A DNA stretch of 41,477 nucleotides from Bacteroidota bacterium (GTDB taxonomy: Bacteria > Bacteroidota > Ignavibacteria > Kryptoniales > JAKASW01), in the NCBI GenBank assembly GCA_021794075.1, contig JAJYRM010000025.1, forward strand, positions 1 through 41,477, written 5' to 3'. A program made the position numbers and the translations under genes. Below, piece after piece: positions 1 to 7,952 of the stretch. Below the pieces are notes generated by a model. It was not told where the DNA came from. It did no database searches and was given only the letters and a program-made list of their open reading frames with translations. Position 1 is the stretch's first letter. Every line of letters starts with the position of its first letter.

Positions 1-234
1 CGCGTCGCTCCTCTGGAACGTAAATGCCGTTCCACTGCTGAACGGATCAGGATAGTTATACACGTTCCTTATCGTTAGTGCCGTGTCCGTCTCCACGTCG
101 AAAGTCACGCTCGCCTGAGACTCGTTGAGGAGGCTTCCCACGAAGTGGAACCTCCTGCACCAGAGGTTAGCGTGTTCAGACAAATAGAACGGATAAAACT
201 GCGAGAAGTTTTCAAAGCGCCGCTCGGGGTTCAT
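1..234 (-). CDS. DUF962 N-terminus joined in frame to a PorU-like C-terminal segment (partial)
   Basis: The gene starts at ATG 232-234 behind a strong AGGAGG site and runs off the left edge, leaving 78 codons visible. Residues 1-36 look like the start of DUF962/Mpo1-like membrane proteins (FYPFYLSEHANLWCRRFHFVG). That family should continue into hydrophobic helices. Instead, from about residue 37 the frame reads NESQASVTFDVE and then RNVYNYPDPFSSGTAFTFQ. This resembles the C-terminal region of PorU-like C25 peptidases and FlgD-like Ig domains of type IX secretion organisms. The two halves belong to unrelated families. The junction lies near nt 120-135. It is either a natural fusion after a deletion or an assembly join. 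I recognise both halves from memory of the families; no search was run. Confidence 0.6.
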   Translation of the reverse strand, partial: MNPERRFENFSQFYPFYLSEHANLWCRRFHFVGSLLNESQASVTFDVETDTALTIRNVYNYPDPFSSGTAFTFQRSDA

Positions 235-343
235 GATCTCCTCCTGAACGGGAATATACCAGCAAGAAAAATCAGAATCGACAAGAAACTCGAACTGGTA
301 GAATCCTGATTCCAATTAGCATCGTTCAGAAGAGCGGTCATTT

Positions 344-375
344 AACCGCCAAGAACGCTAAGAGACGCAAAGAGC
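344..375. repeat. Short tandem CGCCAAGAA-like dispersed repeat
   Basis: Three imperfect units of 9-10 bp occur in a row here (CGCCAAGAA, CGCTAAGAGA, CGCAAAGAG). Related units, in both orientations, occur at 20514-20576. Both copies are intergenic. This looks like a dispersed non-coding repeat. The rest of 235-480 shows no gene. Confidence 0.5.
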
Positions 376-480
376 TCCCCTGAAATAAACGACTTGGTGT
401 TTCTTCGTGCTCCCGGAGGTCCATTTCAACCCCTCTCACAAAGGAAGTCAAGCCCGGACACTGCCCTCGAACTGGGAAGG

Positions 481-556
481 TGGCGTCCCCAAGGGGATTT
501 GAACCCCTGTTACCGCCGTGAAAGGGCGATGTCCTAGGCCGCTAGACGATGGGGAC
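481..556 (-). tRNA. tRNA-Glu (anticodon TTC)
   Basis: Read on the minus strand, the acceptor arm GTCCCCA pairs with TGGGGAC. The anticodon loop is CTTTCAC, giving anticodon TTC (Glu). The T arm contains GGTTCAAATCC. The discriminator is G and the 3' CCA is encoded (the TGG at 481-483 of the + strand). The total is 76 nt with all arms intact. The 235 bp between this gene and the hydrolase gene at 791 show no convincing coding sequence. Confidence 0.95.
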
Positions 557-790
557 AGACTTGCTCATGACATGCGCATACATTCAACTCACCGAAAAAA
601 ATGCCGCCATGAGATTGCCAAGAGATACTTTCTTGGCTTGTAATTTATCACTCCGAAGCCGGTTTTGCAAGAAATTCTCGGTAATTGGATTATGTGCCGG
701 CCATACATGGCACACTTGTGTCGCGAGCTCGAACCGGGCTTCCACGATCACAGATTCATTCAATTCCGGCCCTTGGCAATCCCAGCTTTT

Positions 791-1543
791 CTATTTCTCG
801 AGATGCTTCTGAAGAAAAGAGTACATCCTCTTCCACGCAAGCTTCGCGTCAGATTCGTTATATATACCTGGATTGTTCGGATTCATGAAGGCGTGATTGA
901 CTCCCGGGTACTCATGGAACTCGACAAGTTTGCCGTCCGCATTCATCGCGGCCTCGAAGGCTCTTCCCATTTTCACCGTGTAAGTCTTGTCAAGTCCGGC
1001 AAAGTTGCAGAGGACCGGGCAATTAATCGGCTCGACTTCCGCCTTGGTCGTCCCGACATTGCCGTAGTTTATCACGCACGCGGCAAGCCTGGGAAGATTC
1101 ATCGCGGCAATATAAGAGTAAGAGCCACCCATGCACCAGCCGATCGATCCGATCTTTGATGGATTCACTTCCTTCATACCTGAGAGATAAGCAAATGCCG
1201 CTTTCAGGTCGGTGATAGCCCGCTCGCGGGGTACGGACATCATAAGCTTATAAGCCTCCTGCGGGTTATCGGTTATCTTTCCGCGATACAGGTCGATCGC
1301 AAGCGAGACATAACCGTGCCTCGCCAGATCGCGGGCGTCTTGTCTGATCCAATCTCGGAGTCCCCACCATTCGTGAATAACGATGAGAGCCGGGTGCTTT
1401 CCGCCGGACTTGGGCATAGCCAAATATCCCGAAACGGTGTCGGTCCCGCTCGGGTAACTCACAGTCATAGTGGTGATGCTTTGCGCGACAGCTAACCCCA
1501 TGAAGGCCAGCCAGGCAGAAATTATGATAACAATTTTATTCAT
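791..1543 (-). CDS. Secreted dienelactone hydrolase-family protein
   Basis: This 250-residue alpha/beta hydrolase begins with a Sec-type signal peptide (cleavage after AVA near residue 20), so it probably acts outside the cytoplasm. The family triad is complete: Cys137 in the nucleophile elbow GWCMGG, Asp185 in AGLDKTY and His217 in GVNHAF. Members hydrolyse dienelactones and other small esters, and the natural substrate here cannot be read from sequence. ATG 1541-1543 follows GGGAGGAGAAG, a good ribosome site. It is the last gene of a co-directional minus-strand run, 87 bp after the glutaredoxin-like gene. Transcription may be shared, but a separate promoter is possible. Confidence 0.88.
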   Translation of the reverse strand: MNKIVIIISAWLAFMGLAVAQSITTMTVSYPSGTDTVSGYLAMPKSGGKHPALIVIHEWWGLRDWIRQDARDLARHGYVSLAIDLYRGKITDNPQEAYKLMMSVPRERAITDLKAAFAYLSGMKEVNPSKIGSIGWCMGGSYSYIAAMNLPRLAACVINYGNVGTTKAEVEPINCPVLCNFAGLDKTYTVKMGRAFEAAMNADGKLVEFHEYPGVNHAFMNPNNPGIYNESDAKLAWKRMYSFLQKHLEK

Positions 1544-1630
1544 CTTCTCCTCCCGCTCACTTGTGAGAATGAATTGGGAATAGACACGGGACGAATTGAC
1601 GTCGCGACCCGGCCGCGAGTGGTGCTCCAG

Positions 1631-1882
1631 CTATTTTATGTTTAGCGCCTTGGCCAGTTCAGTCAAAGGGGGATTGAATAAATACTTGCCATCCGCGTCA
1701 ATCGTTGGGATCACTCGTCTCCCTCCACTCGCCTTGATCACGAAGGCCTCCGCTTCAGAATCCTTGTCTATGTCTATTTCCTGGTAACTTATGTTATGCT
1801 CATTCAGGAATCTCTTGGCGACCCGGCAATCCGGACACCATGACGTTGTATATATCTTCAAATTTTTGGTCTGGTCATCCAC
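1631..1882 (-). CDS. Glutaredoxin-like / mycoredoxin-type protein
   Basis: This is an 83-residue thioredoxin-fold protein with redox motif CPDC at residues 16-19, cis-proline motif VIPT near residues 57-60, and a C-terminal helix. Its length and the conserved GGRRVIPT segment fit the small glutaredoxin/NrdH/mycoredoxin group. That group reduces disulphides, or mixed disulphides with low-molecular-weight thiols, in the cytoplasm. The actual thiol partner is unknown. It lies 90 bp downstream of thioredoxin on the same strand, so the two probably form a redox pair. Confidence 0.85.
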   Translation of the reverse strand: MDDQTKNLKIYTTSWCPDCRVAKRFLNEHNISYQEIDIDKDSEAEAFVIKASGGRRVIPTIDADGKYLFNPPLTELAKALNIK

Positions 1883-1918
1883 TGCATGTATCTCTCTTCC
1901 AATTTAGGTTCTTCTCAA

Positions 1919-1941
1919 TTAAGGCTGCCGCGCGGCCTTAA
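1919..1941. other. Intercistronic hairpin between thioredoxin and glutaredoxin-like genes
   Basis: TTAAGGC at 1919-1925 pairs perfectly with GCCTTAA at 1935-1941 around a 9-nt loop. An internal palindrome, GCCGCGCGGC, spans 1927-1936. No U-run follows on the minus strand, so this is more likely an RNA-processing or stability element than a strong intrinsic terminator. Confidence 0.35.
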
Positions 1942-1972
1942 GGGACGCGCGGTCAAGCCGGTCAGCCAAAAC

Positions 1973-2302
1973 TCAATTCTTCTCAAGCACCCTGGTAATC
2001 TTGTCTACTAGCATCGACTTCGGCACCGCGCCGACGAGTTGGTCCGCCACGCGCCCCCCGTTGAAGATCAACAACGTCGGGATGCTCATAATGCCAAAGT
2101 TCTGGGCTATCTCTCTGTTAGCATCCACATCAAGCTTTGCCACCTTGAGTTTACCGTCATATTCTTTGGCGAGTTCCTCGACCACGGGAGCGATCATCTT
2201 GCAGGGTGCGCACCACGACGCCCAGAAGTCCACCAGGACAGGAATGTTGCTCTTCACCACTTCGGACTCAAAATTTTGAGTGCTCACAACTACTGGTTTC
2301 AT
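1973..2302 (-). CDS. trxA: Thioredoxin
   Basis: A full-length 109-residue cytoplasmic thioredoxin, a general protein disulphide reductase fed by thioredoxin reductase. The active site is WCAPC (Cys31, Cys34). This is a small departure from the canonical WCGPC and may shift the redox potential slightly. The buried Asp in LVDFWASW and the cis-proline in SIPT are present. The start is preceded by AAGGAAATTTCCCG. It begins 25 bp after dnaE on the same strand and is probably cotranscribed with it. Confidence 0.95.
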   Translation of the reverse strand: MKPVVVSTQNFESEVVKSNIPVLVDFWASWCAPCKMIAPVVEELAKEYDGKLKVAKLDVDANREIAQNFGIMSIPTLLIFNGGRVADQLVGAVPKSMLVDKITRVLEKN

Positions 2303-2327
2303 CGGGAAATTTCCTTTTGGGTTTGTT

Positions 2328-5300
2328 TTACGAAAGCAATTTTATATTGTCACTGCCAAACAGTTCAAAGAGCGCTTCCAAAAGCTGTCGATCAGGTTTG
2401 ACGCTGTATGAGTTCGACCTGTAAATCGTAGGTTTGGAATCTCCATTAGTAACACTGAAAAATATCGTGCAATTCCCGCGGGGATGTTTAGCCAACATTT
2501 GTTTAAGAAGCGCGAGTTGGTCCTTCGATTTTCCTCCCGTGTCTATGGAGACCGCGATGCTTTTTGTGAGCTTCTGTGCGGCCTCCTCAAGCGGATACGC
2601 TTCGTTCGCCATGATGCGGACCGAATCGCCGTTAGACTCCGCCTTCCCCGAAACTATAATAATTGAATCTGGGAAAAGGACCTTCTGGAATTTCGAAAAC
2701 GCATCTGAGAAAAATATCAGCTCGCCCTTGCCTGTAAAATCTTCCAACTGGACAAAAGCCATTGTGTTCCCCTTGCGGTCAATCTTACGCCTGACGTCGA
2801 CAACTATACCGGCAGCCCTCGCGGCGGCTCCTTCGACGACAGTGCTGGCGTCGCCAAGGCGGATATTAGTGAACGCGTTATATTCCTGCTCGAACTTCAG
2901 GAGGGGGTGGCCGGAAATGTACACGCCTAGAAGCTCCTTCTCCCTGTTAAGCTTCTCTCCCTGGCTCCATTCCGCAGTTTCGACAAGCGTGGGATAAGTC
3001 GCAATTCTTTTCTGCTCGCCGTCGAGCACGTCGAACAGCGACGATTGCGAGCTGTTCCGGCTCTCCTGCGTCGACTGTCCAAACTGGGCTATTCTCTCAA
3101 GCGACGCGTGAAGCTCGGCTCGTTTGTGGCCGAGCGAGTCGAAAGCGCCCGCCTGGACCAGCGCTTCGAGGGCGCGTTTGTTCACGGCCCTCATGTCAAC
3201 GCGCGAAACGAAATCGAACATGCTCTCGAACTTTCCCTTATCTTCCCTCTCTTGCGTAATCGCCTCGGCGGCGCCCACGCCGACGTTCCGGATCGCGCTC
3301 AACCCGAACCGTAGCATACCTTTGACGACAGAGAATGTCGCGACACTTTCGTTGACATCTGGGCCGAGAACGGTTATCCCCTGCTTGCGGCATTCATCCA
3401 AGAGGAGCGTCATTTTGTTTATGTCGCCGATTTCGCTGGTCAGCGTCGCCGCCATGAACTCTGCGGGGTAATATTTCTTTAGATAAGCTGTCTGATACGC
3501 GAGAACGGAGTATGCCGCGCTGTGCGATTTGTTGAACCCGTACGAGGCAAACTTGTCAATCTGGTCGAATATTTCGCCGGCGAGTTTCCTGTCTATCCCC
3601 CTGGCCTCGGCTCCATCGACGAACAGCTTTTTCTGCTCCGCCATCAGGATCAGGTCTTTCTTTCCCATCGCGCGGCGCATCATGTCTGCCTGCGCGAGGG
3701 TGAATCCGGCGATCTCGCTCGCGATTTGCATAACCTGTTCCTGGTACACCATCACGCCGTAAGTAGGCTTGAGAATCTTTTCCATGTCCGGATGCAGGTA
3801 CTCGATCGGCTTCTTTCCCAGCTTCCTGTCTATGAAGTCGTCGATCATATCCATCGGGCCGGGACGATAAAGAGCGTTCATCGCTATGATGTCGTCGATG
3901 GACGTCGGCTTCAGCTTCTTTAGGTACTCCTGCATCTTCGAACTTTCAAACTGGAACACTGCAACAGTCTGACCGTTCGCGAACAAGTCGTAAACTTTCG
4001 GATCATCATATGGAATCTGATTCAGATCGATATCTCTTCCGTGATTCTCCTTGACAAGCCGAAGAGTATCTTCGAGCACGGTCAGAGTCCTCAGTCCGAG
4101 AAAATCCATCTTCAGAAGGCCGATATCTTCGAGACTCTTGTACTCGTATTGAGTAATCACCTCCGTCGAGGGAGTCTTGTAGAGCGGGACGTAGTCCGTT
4201 ATTATCGCCGGAGCGATCACGACGCCCGCAGCATGCATACCGACATTACGATTCGTCCCTTCAAGCACAAGCGAGTATTCGATGAGCTGTTTTATCTTCG
4301 GGTCATTGCTCTCCTTCACCCAACGCAGCTCCGGTATCGTGTCGATAGCTTCCTGCAGAGGAGTGACCCTTCCGAGAATTACGGGAATCTGTTTGGTGAT
4401 CGAGTCTATCGTCGACAGCGGGATGCCGAGGACTCTTCCGACATCTTTAAGTACTGCTCGCGAGGAGAGAGTACCGAACGTGACTATCTGGCATACCGAG
4501 CCCTCACCGTATTTCGACTTCACATAATCTATGACCTTGTCGCGTTTGTTATCGGCAAAGTCTACGTCTATATCAGGCATCGACACACGTTCAGGGTTCA
4601 AGAACCTTTCGAACAACAGCCCATACTTCAGCGGATCGACGTCGGTGATCCCAAGCGAGTACGAAACGATGCTTCCTGCCGCGCTTCCCCTTCCCGGTCC
4701 GACGCGAACCCCCATTCGTTTCGCGGTGTTTATGAAATCCTGGACGACTAGAAAATAACCGGCAAATCCCATTTTCTTGATCGTCTTAATTTCATGTTCG
4801 AAACGCTTCTCGATTTCCGGCTCAAGGTCAGGATATCTCTTCTCTAGTCCTTCACGCGCGAGTTTCTCGAAATACTCTTCCGGTCCGGCGACTCCGGCAT
4901 CTTCCGGAATCGGGAATCTAGGCATGAGGTCCTGCTTCATTTCCATCTTGAGGTCGCACTTATCCGCGACCTCGAGGGTGTTGTCCATAGCCTCTGGACC
5001 GAAATCATAAGCCGCGAATGCCTTCTCCATCTCTTCGGGGCTCTTGAAGTAAAACTCAGGGACCTTGTAACGAAGCTCAGTCGGATCGACGGCGCCGTTG
5101 CTTGACTGTGAGATGTTCAGGAGGATGTTATGAGGAACGGCGTGCTCGCGCCTTATGTAGTGTCCGTCGTTCACCGCCACGAGTTTGGCTCCGATTTCTT
5201 TCGCGATCCTCGGCATATTGGCCAGTACGCGTTTCTCTTCCTCCAAACCGTGGTTGTGTACTTCGAGGTAGTAATCTTCGCCGAAAAGGTCCTTGTACAT

Positions 5301-5765
5301 GCGTGCGGCATTGCGAGCGCCATCAAGGTCTCCGTTTACTATCGACTCGGAGACCGGACCGCTGAGGCATCCGCTCAGTACTATGAGTCCGTCGTGATAT
5401 TCTTTCAGCAGCTCGAAATCAATTCTAGGCTTATAGTAATATCCTTCAAGATGGGAGAGCGAGACCAGCTTGATGAGATTCTTGTAGCCTGCCAAGTTCT
5501 TTACGAGAACCGTCAGGTGATTGTAACCGTTCTTTTCAGTTCTCTTTCCTTTGGCGACGTACATTTCGCAGCCGACGATCGGCTTGATGCCGGCTTTCTT
5601 CGCGTGTTTATAAAGCTCGATGGCGCCGAACACAACGCCGTGGTCGGTAAGCGCCAGAGCAGGCATCTTGAACTCAACAGCGCGCCCTATCATGTCGTCT
5701 ATTTGGCTCGCGCCGTCAAGGAGACTATAATGAGAATGGTTATGTAGATGAACAAACTGTGGCAT
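2328..5765 (-). CDS. dnaE: DNA polymerase III subunit alpha
   Basis: This is the replicative polymerase catalytic subunit, 1145 residues and full length for DnaE type 1. The N-terminal PHP domain keeps the metal-ligand motifs HLHNHS (residues 6-11) and LTDHG (39-43), so it may keep intrinsic phosphoesterase or proofreading activity. The palm contains GPGRGSAAG (356-364) and the catalytic aspartates of PDIDVDF (397-403). Downstream are the fingers, the tandem helix-hairpin-helix region and an OB-fold segment (about 970-1080). ATG 5763-5765 has no clear ribosome site of its own. The stop codon of the upstream lipoprotein gene ends 2 nt before it, so translation is probably coupled. Confidence 0.98.
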   Translation of the reverse strand: MPQFVHLHNHSHYSLLDGASQIDDMIGRAVEFKMPALALTDHGVVFGAIELYKHAKKAGIKPIVGCEMYVAKGKRTEKNGYNHLTVLVKNLAGYKNLIKLVSLSHLEGYYYKPRIDFELLKEYHDGLIVLSGCLSGPVSESIVNGDLDGARNAARMYKDLFGEDYYLEVHNHGLEEEKRVLANMPRIAKEIGAKLVAVNDGHYIRREHAVPHNILLNISQSSNGAVDPTELRYKVPEFYFKSPEEMEKAFAAYDFGPEAMDNTLEVADKCDLKMEMKQDLMPRFPIPEDAGVAGPEEYFEKLAREGLEKRYPDLEPEIEKRFEHEIKTIKKMGFAGYFLVVQDFINTAKRMGVRVGPGRGSAAGSIVSYSLGITDVDPLKYGLLFERFLNPERVSMPDIDVDFADNKRDKVIDYVKSKYGEGSVCQIVTFGTLSSRAVLKDVGRVLGIPLSTIDSITKQIPVILGRVTPLQEAIDTIPELRWVKESNDPKIKQLIEYSLVLEGTNRNVGMHAAGVVIAPAIITDYVPLYKTPSTEVITQYEYKSLEDIGLLKMDFLGLRTLTVLEDTLRLVKENHGRDIDLNQIPYDDPKVYDLFANGQTVAVFQFESSKMQEYLKKLKPTSIDDIIAMNALYRPGPMDMIDDFIDRKLGKKPIEYLHPDMEKILKPTYGVMVYQEQVMQIASEIAGFTLAQADMMRRAMGKKDLILMAEQKKLFVDGAEARGIDRKLAGEIFDQIDKFASYGFNKSHSAAYSVLAYQTAYLKKYYPAEFMAATLTSEIGDINKMTLLLDECRKQGITVLGPDVNESVATFSVVKGMLRFGLSAIRNVGVGAAEAITQEREDKGKFESMFDFVSRVDMRAVNKRALEALVQAGAFDSLGHKRAELHASLERIAQFGQSTQESRNSSQSSLFDVLDGEQKRIATYPTLVETAEWSQGEKLNREKELLGVYISGHPLLKFEQEYNAFTNIRLGDASTVVEGAAARAAGIVVDVRRKIDRKGNTMAFVQLEDFTGKGELIFFSDAFSKFQKVLFPDSIIIVSGKAESNGDSVRIMANEAYPLEEAAQKLTKSIAVSIDTGGKSKDQLALLKQMLAKHPRGNCTIFFSVTNGDSKPTIYRSNSYSVKPDRQLLEALFELFGSDNIKLLS

Positions 5766-5767
5766 TT

Positions 5768-6394
5768 TTAAAACATCGATACCGGGTAAAGGTCAAATTG
5801 AGTTATTGTGTAATTGTCGAACAAAGTTCTGTAATGAAGCTGAACGTGATCGAGCGGGCTATAAATATCTATCGTGTGCCAGCCCGGTGCAACCGTCGTC
5901 CACGGAGGCGTCAGAACCATATCGCTTCCGTCAAATTTAATGGCCGGCTGATAATTGCAGCCATAACAATTCAAAGAGATCACAGGATAGAACGGATACT
6001 GCACACTCTTCTCCTGATACGAATTGAAAAAAGTTCTCCCATTTATATCAAGGTAATTGTGCGCTACAACAAACGAAATAGAGTCCGCTCCAGTCAAGTA
6101 CACCGGGACATTTCGAACCCATGTCTCAGCGCCGACTATGTCGAAGTAATACCAACCGGCATGTACTCCTTCCGCGATAAGATCCTCGTCGCCCGGCTTA
6201 AGGGGAACAGTGTTGGAGCCGTTCAAACGAAATTGCGCAGACATGTTGCTGCTTATCGACAAAATCTCTTTTGTAGTATCGGAGGAGCTGAGACTGTAAT
6301 CCAACGGGACTCCCGTAATATGAACGCTAGCCGTCGGCACGAACAGCGCGCACGACGATATTACGAACGCTAGAAGAAGATACGCAGCTCTCAA
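5768..6394 (-). CDS. Small putative lipoprotein of unknown function upstream of dnaE
   Basis: No family is recognised. I place the start at TTG 6392-6394 because GGAGG sits 5 nt upstream. The in-frame TTG at 6406 has that purine run inside its own codons. With this start the protein is 208 residues and opens MRAAYLLLAFVISSC, a short lipoprotein signal with the lipobox ending at Cys15. The rest is beta-rich, with two similar halves carrying AGWYYFDIV and PGWHTIDIY, which suggests a duplicated small beta domain on the cell surface or in the periplasm. The next gene is dnaE, 2 nt away. Lipid anchoring is an inference from the lipobox. Confidence 0.7.
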   Translation of the reverse strand: MRAAYLLLAFVISSCALFVPTASVHITGVPLDYSLSSSDTTKEILSISSNMSAQFRLNGSNTVPLKPGDEDLIAEGVHAGWYYFDIVGAETWVRNVPVYLTGADSISFVVAHNYLDINGRTFFNSYQEKSVQYPFYPVISLNCYGCNYQPAIKFDGSDMVLTPPWTTVAPGWHTIDIYSPLDHVQLHYRTLFDNYTITQFDLYPVSMF

Positions 6395-6439
6395 ATCCAC
6401 CTCCAAAATCCGGACAGTCCACCCCGGTACGTCAAGGGT

Positions 6440-7858
6440 CTATTGGGCGTTCAGCGCAAGGAGTTTCGGTTCGGTCATTTCTTCGATAGCATATCGAATA
6501 CCTTCGCGGCCGAATCCCGAGTCCTTAATGCCTCCATAAGGCATGTTGTCGATCCTGAAAGTAGGATAGTCATTTATTATCACACCACCAACTTGAACTT
6601 CGTCAAACGCCCTGAAAATTTTTCGCGCGTCGTTTGTGAAGATGCCCGCCTGTAATCCGAACCGGGTGTCGTTCACTTTCGTAATTGCCTCATCAAATTC
6701 GGAATAAGATTCGAGAATTGCCACAGGCGCGAACGCTTCTTCGCAATAAAGTTCTGCGTCCGCCGGAACCATTTCCAACACGGTCGGCTCGATGAGATTC
6801 CCTTCCCTCTTCCCTCCGGCCACAACGACCGCGCCGCGCTCTCTGGCCCGTGTTATCCAGCTGAAAGCGCGGTCAGCTTCCTTAGCGTTTATCATTGGGC
6901 CCACAACCGTATCCGGTTGCATCGGATCGCCGACCTTAACATTCTTGGTTTCCAAAGAAAAGAGATCGCGGAACCTTTCGTATACGTCCTTCTGCACGTA
7001 GATGCGTTGAACCGAGATGCAGATTTGCCCGGCGTTCGCAAACGCTCCGGCCGCGAGTCGCTTCGCGACCACATCGAGCTTCGCGTCACGTTCCACGATG
7101 ACCGCTGCGTTGCCTCCGAGTTCGAGAATTACTTTTTTCTTGGGGGCCTTCGATTTCAGATACCAGCCCACCCGCGGGCTGCCGGTGAAACTCAAAATCT
7201 TCACTCGCGGATCCACGACAAGTTTTTCCGCGAATTCATTTGAGCAAGCGACAACATTCACCGCGCCAGCCGGAGCGCCAGACTCCCTGATAATTTCCGC
7301 CAATAGGGCCGAAGTCAGCGGAGTCTGCGGAGGCGATTTGTGGACCACGGTGTTTCCCGCGGCGAGCGCGGGACCAATCTTGTGCGCAACAAGATTGAGC
7401 GGGAAATTGAAGGGGGTTATGCTCGCGACGGCCCCGACCGGATATCTCCTGACGACGCCCCACCTTCCCTCAGTTCCGTCGGCTAAATCGAGTGGGATCA
7501 CTTCGCCGGGAATCCGTTTGGCCTCTTCGGCGGAGATTGAGAATGTCATGACAGCCCTGTCGACTTCTCCAAGCGTGAGCTGAATAGGCTTGCCCGATTC
7601 GAGCGTCATCGTCCGGGCGATTTCTTCTCTTCGCTCGCGGATCTGCGACCCTATGCTCTCGATGATGGCGGCGCGCTTGTAGGACGGAAGCTTCCTTGTA
7701 ACATGGAAGGCTTTGTCCGCCGAATCGACCGCTCGCTCTAGCTCCGGCTCGCCCGCCAGACAGACTTCTCCGACAACTTTTCCGTCATACGGACTCGTTA
7801 CCGTCGCTACTTCTGTGGTGTCAACCCATTCACCGTCGATGAATAACATGTGTTTCAT
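6440..7858 (-). CDS. Aldehyde dehydrogenase (NAD(P)-dependent, ALDH superfamily)
   Basis: A full-length 472-residue ALDH from ATG 7856-7858, which has GGAG 7 nt upstream; an adjacent in-frame TTG at 7861 is less likely. The catalytic residues are present: Asn151 in PFNFPLN, Glu246 in LELGGN and Cys280 in GQICIS. The NAD-binding SFTGSPRVG motif and the C-terminal PYGGIKDSGFGREG are also there. By overall look it falls near the lactaldehyde / non-phosphorylating glyceraldehyde-3-phosphate group, but substrate cannot be assigned safely. It oxidises an aldehyde to the carboxylic acid in the cytoplasm. It lies between proS and the dnaE-linked lipoprotein, all on the same strand. Confidence 0.93.
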   Translation of the reverse strand: MKHMLFIDGEWVDTTEVATVTSPYDGKVVGEVCLAGEPELERAVDSADKAFHVTRKLPSYKRAAIIESIGSQIRERREEIARTMTLESGKPIQLTLGEVDRAVMTFSISAEEAKRIPGEVIPLDLADGTEGRWGVVRRYPVGAVASITPFNFPLNLVAHKIGPALAAGNTVVHKSPPQTPLTSALLAEIIRESGAPAGAVNVVACSNEFAEKLVVDPRVKILSFTGSPRVGWYLKSKAPKKKVILELGGNAAVIVERDAKLDVVAKRLAAGAFANAGQICISVQRIYVQKDVYERFRDLFSLETKNVKVGDPMQPDTVVGPMINAKEADRAFSWITRARERGAVVVAGGKREGNLIEPTVLEMVPADAELYCEEAFAPVAILESYSEFDEAITKVNDTRFGLQAGIFTNDARKIFRAFDEVQVGGVIINDYPTFRIDNMPYGGIKDSGFGREGIRYAIEEMTEPKLLALNAQ

Positions 7859-7917
7859 CAAGCCACTCCAACCTCAAATCAAAAAACTGCACAACCGACA
7901 TAACCTGCGTGCCGCGT

Positions 7918-7944
7918 CGGGAACGCGGCGGGAACGCGGCGGGA
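7918..7944. repeat. 11-bp tandem repeat between proS and the ALDH gene
   Basis: Two complete copies of CGGGAACGCGG are followed by the first bases of a third, in the short intergenic gap downstream of proS. The repeat is GC-rich. No function is evident. Confidence 0.6.
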
Positions 7945-7952
7945 CCTTGGCG

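Noticed and set aside
665-1159. 164-codon plus-strand frame opposite the dienelactone hydrolase
   Set aside because: Antisense to a gene with signal peptide and full catalytic triad.
4041-5747. Long plus-strand frames opposite dnaE (up to 236 codons)
   Set aside because: They are antisense to an unmistakable DnaE with all catalytic motifs; their products are Arg/Ser-rich and match nothing.
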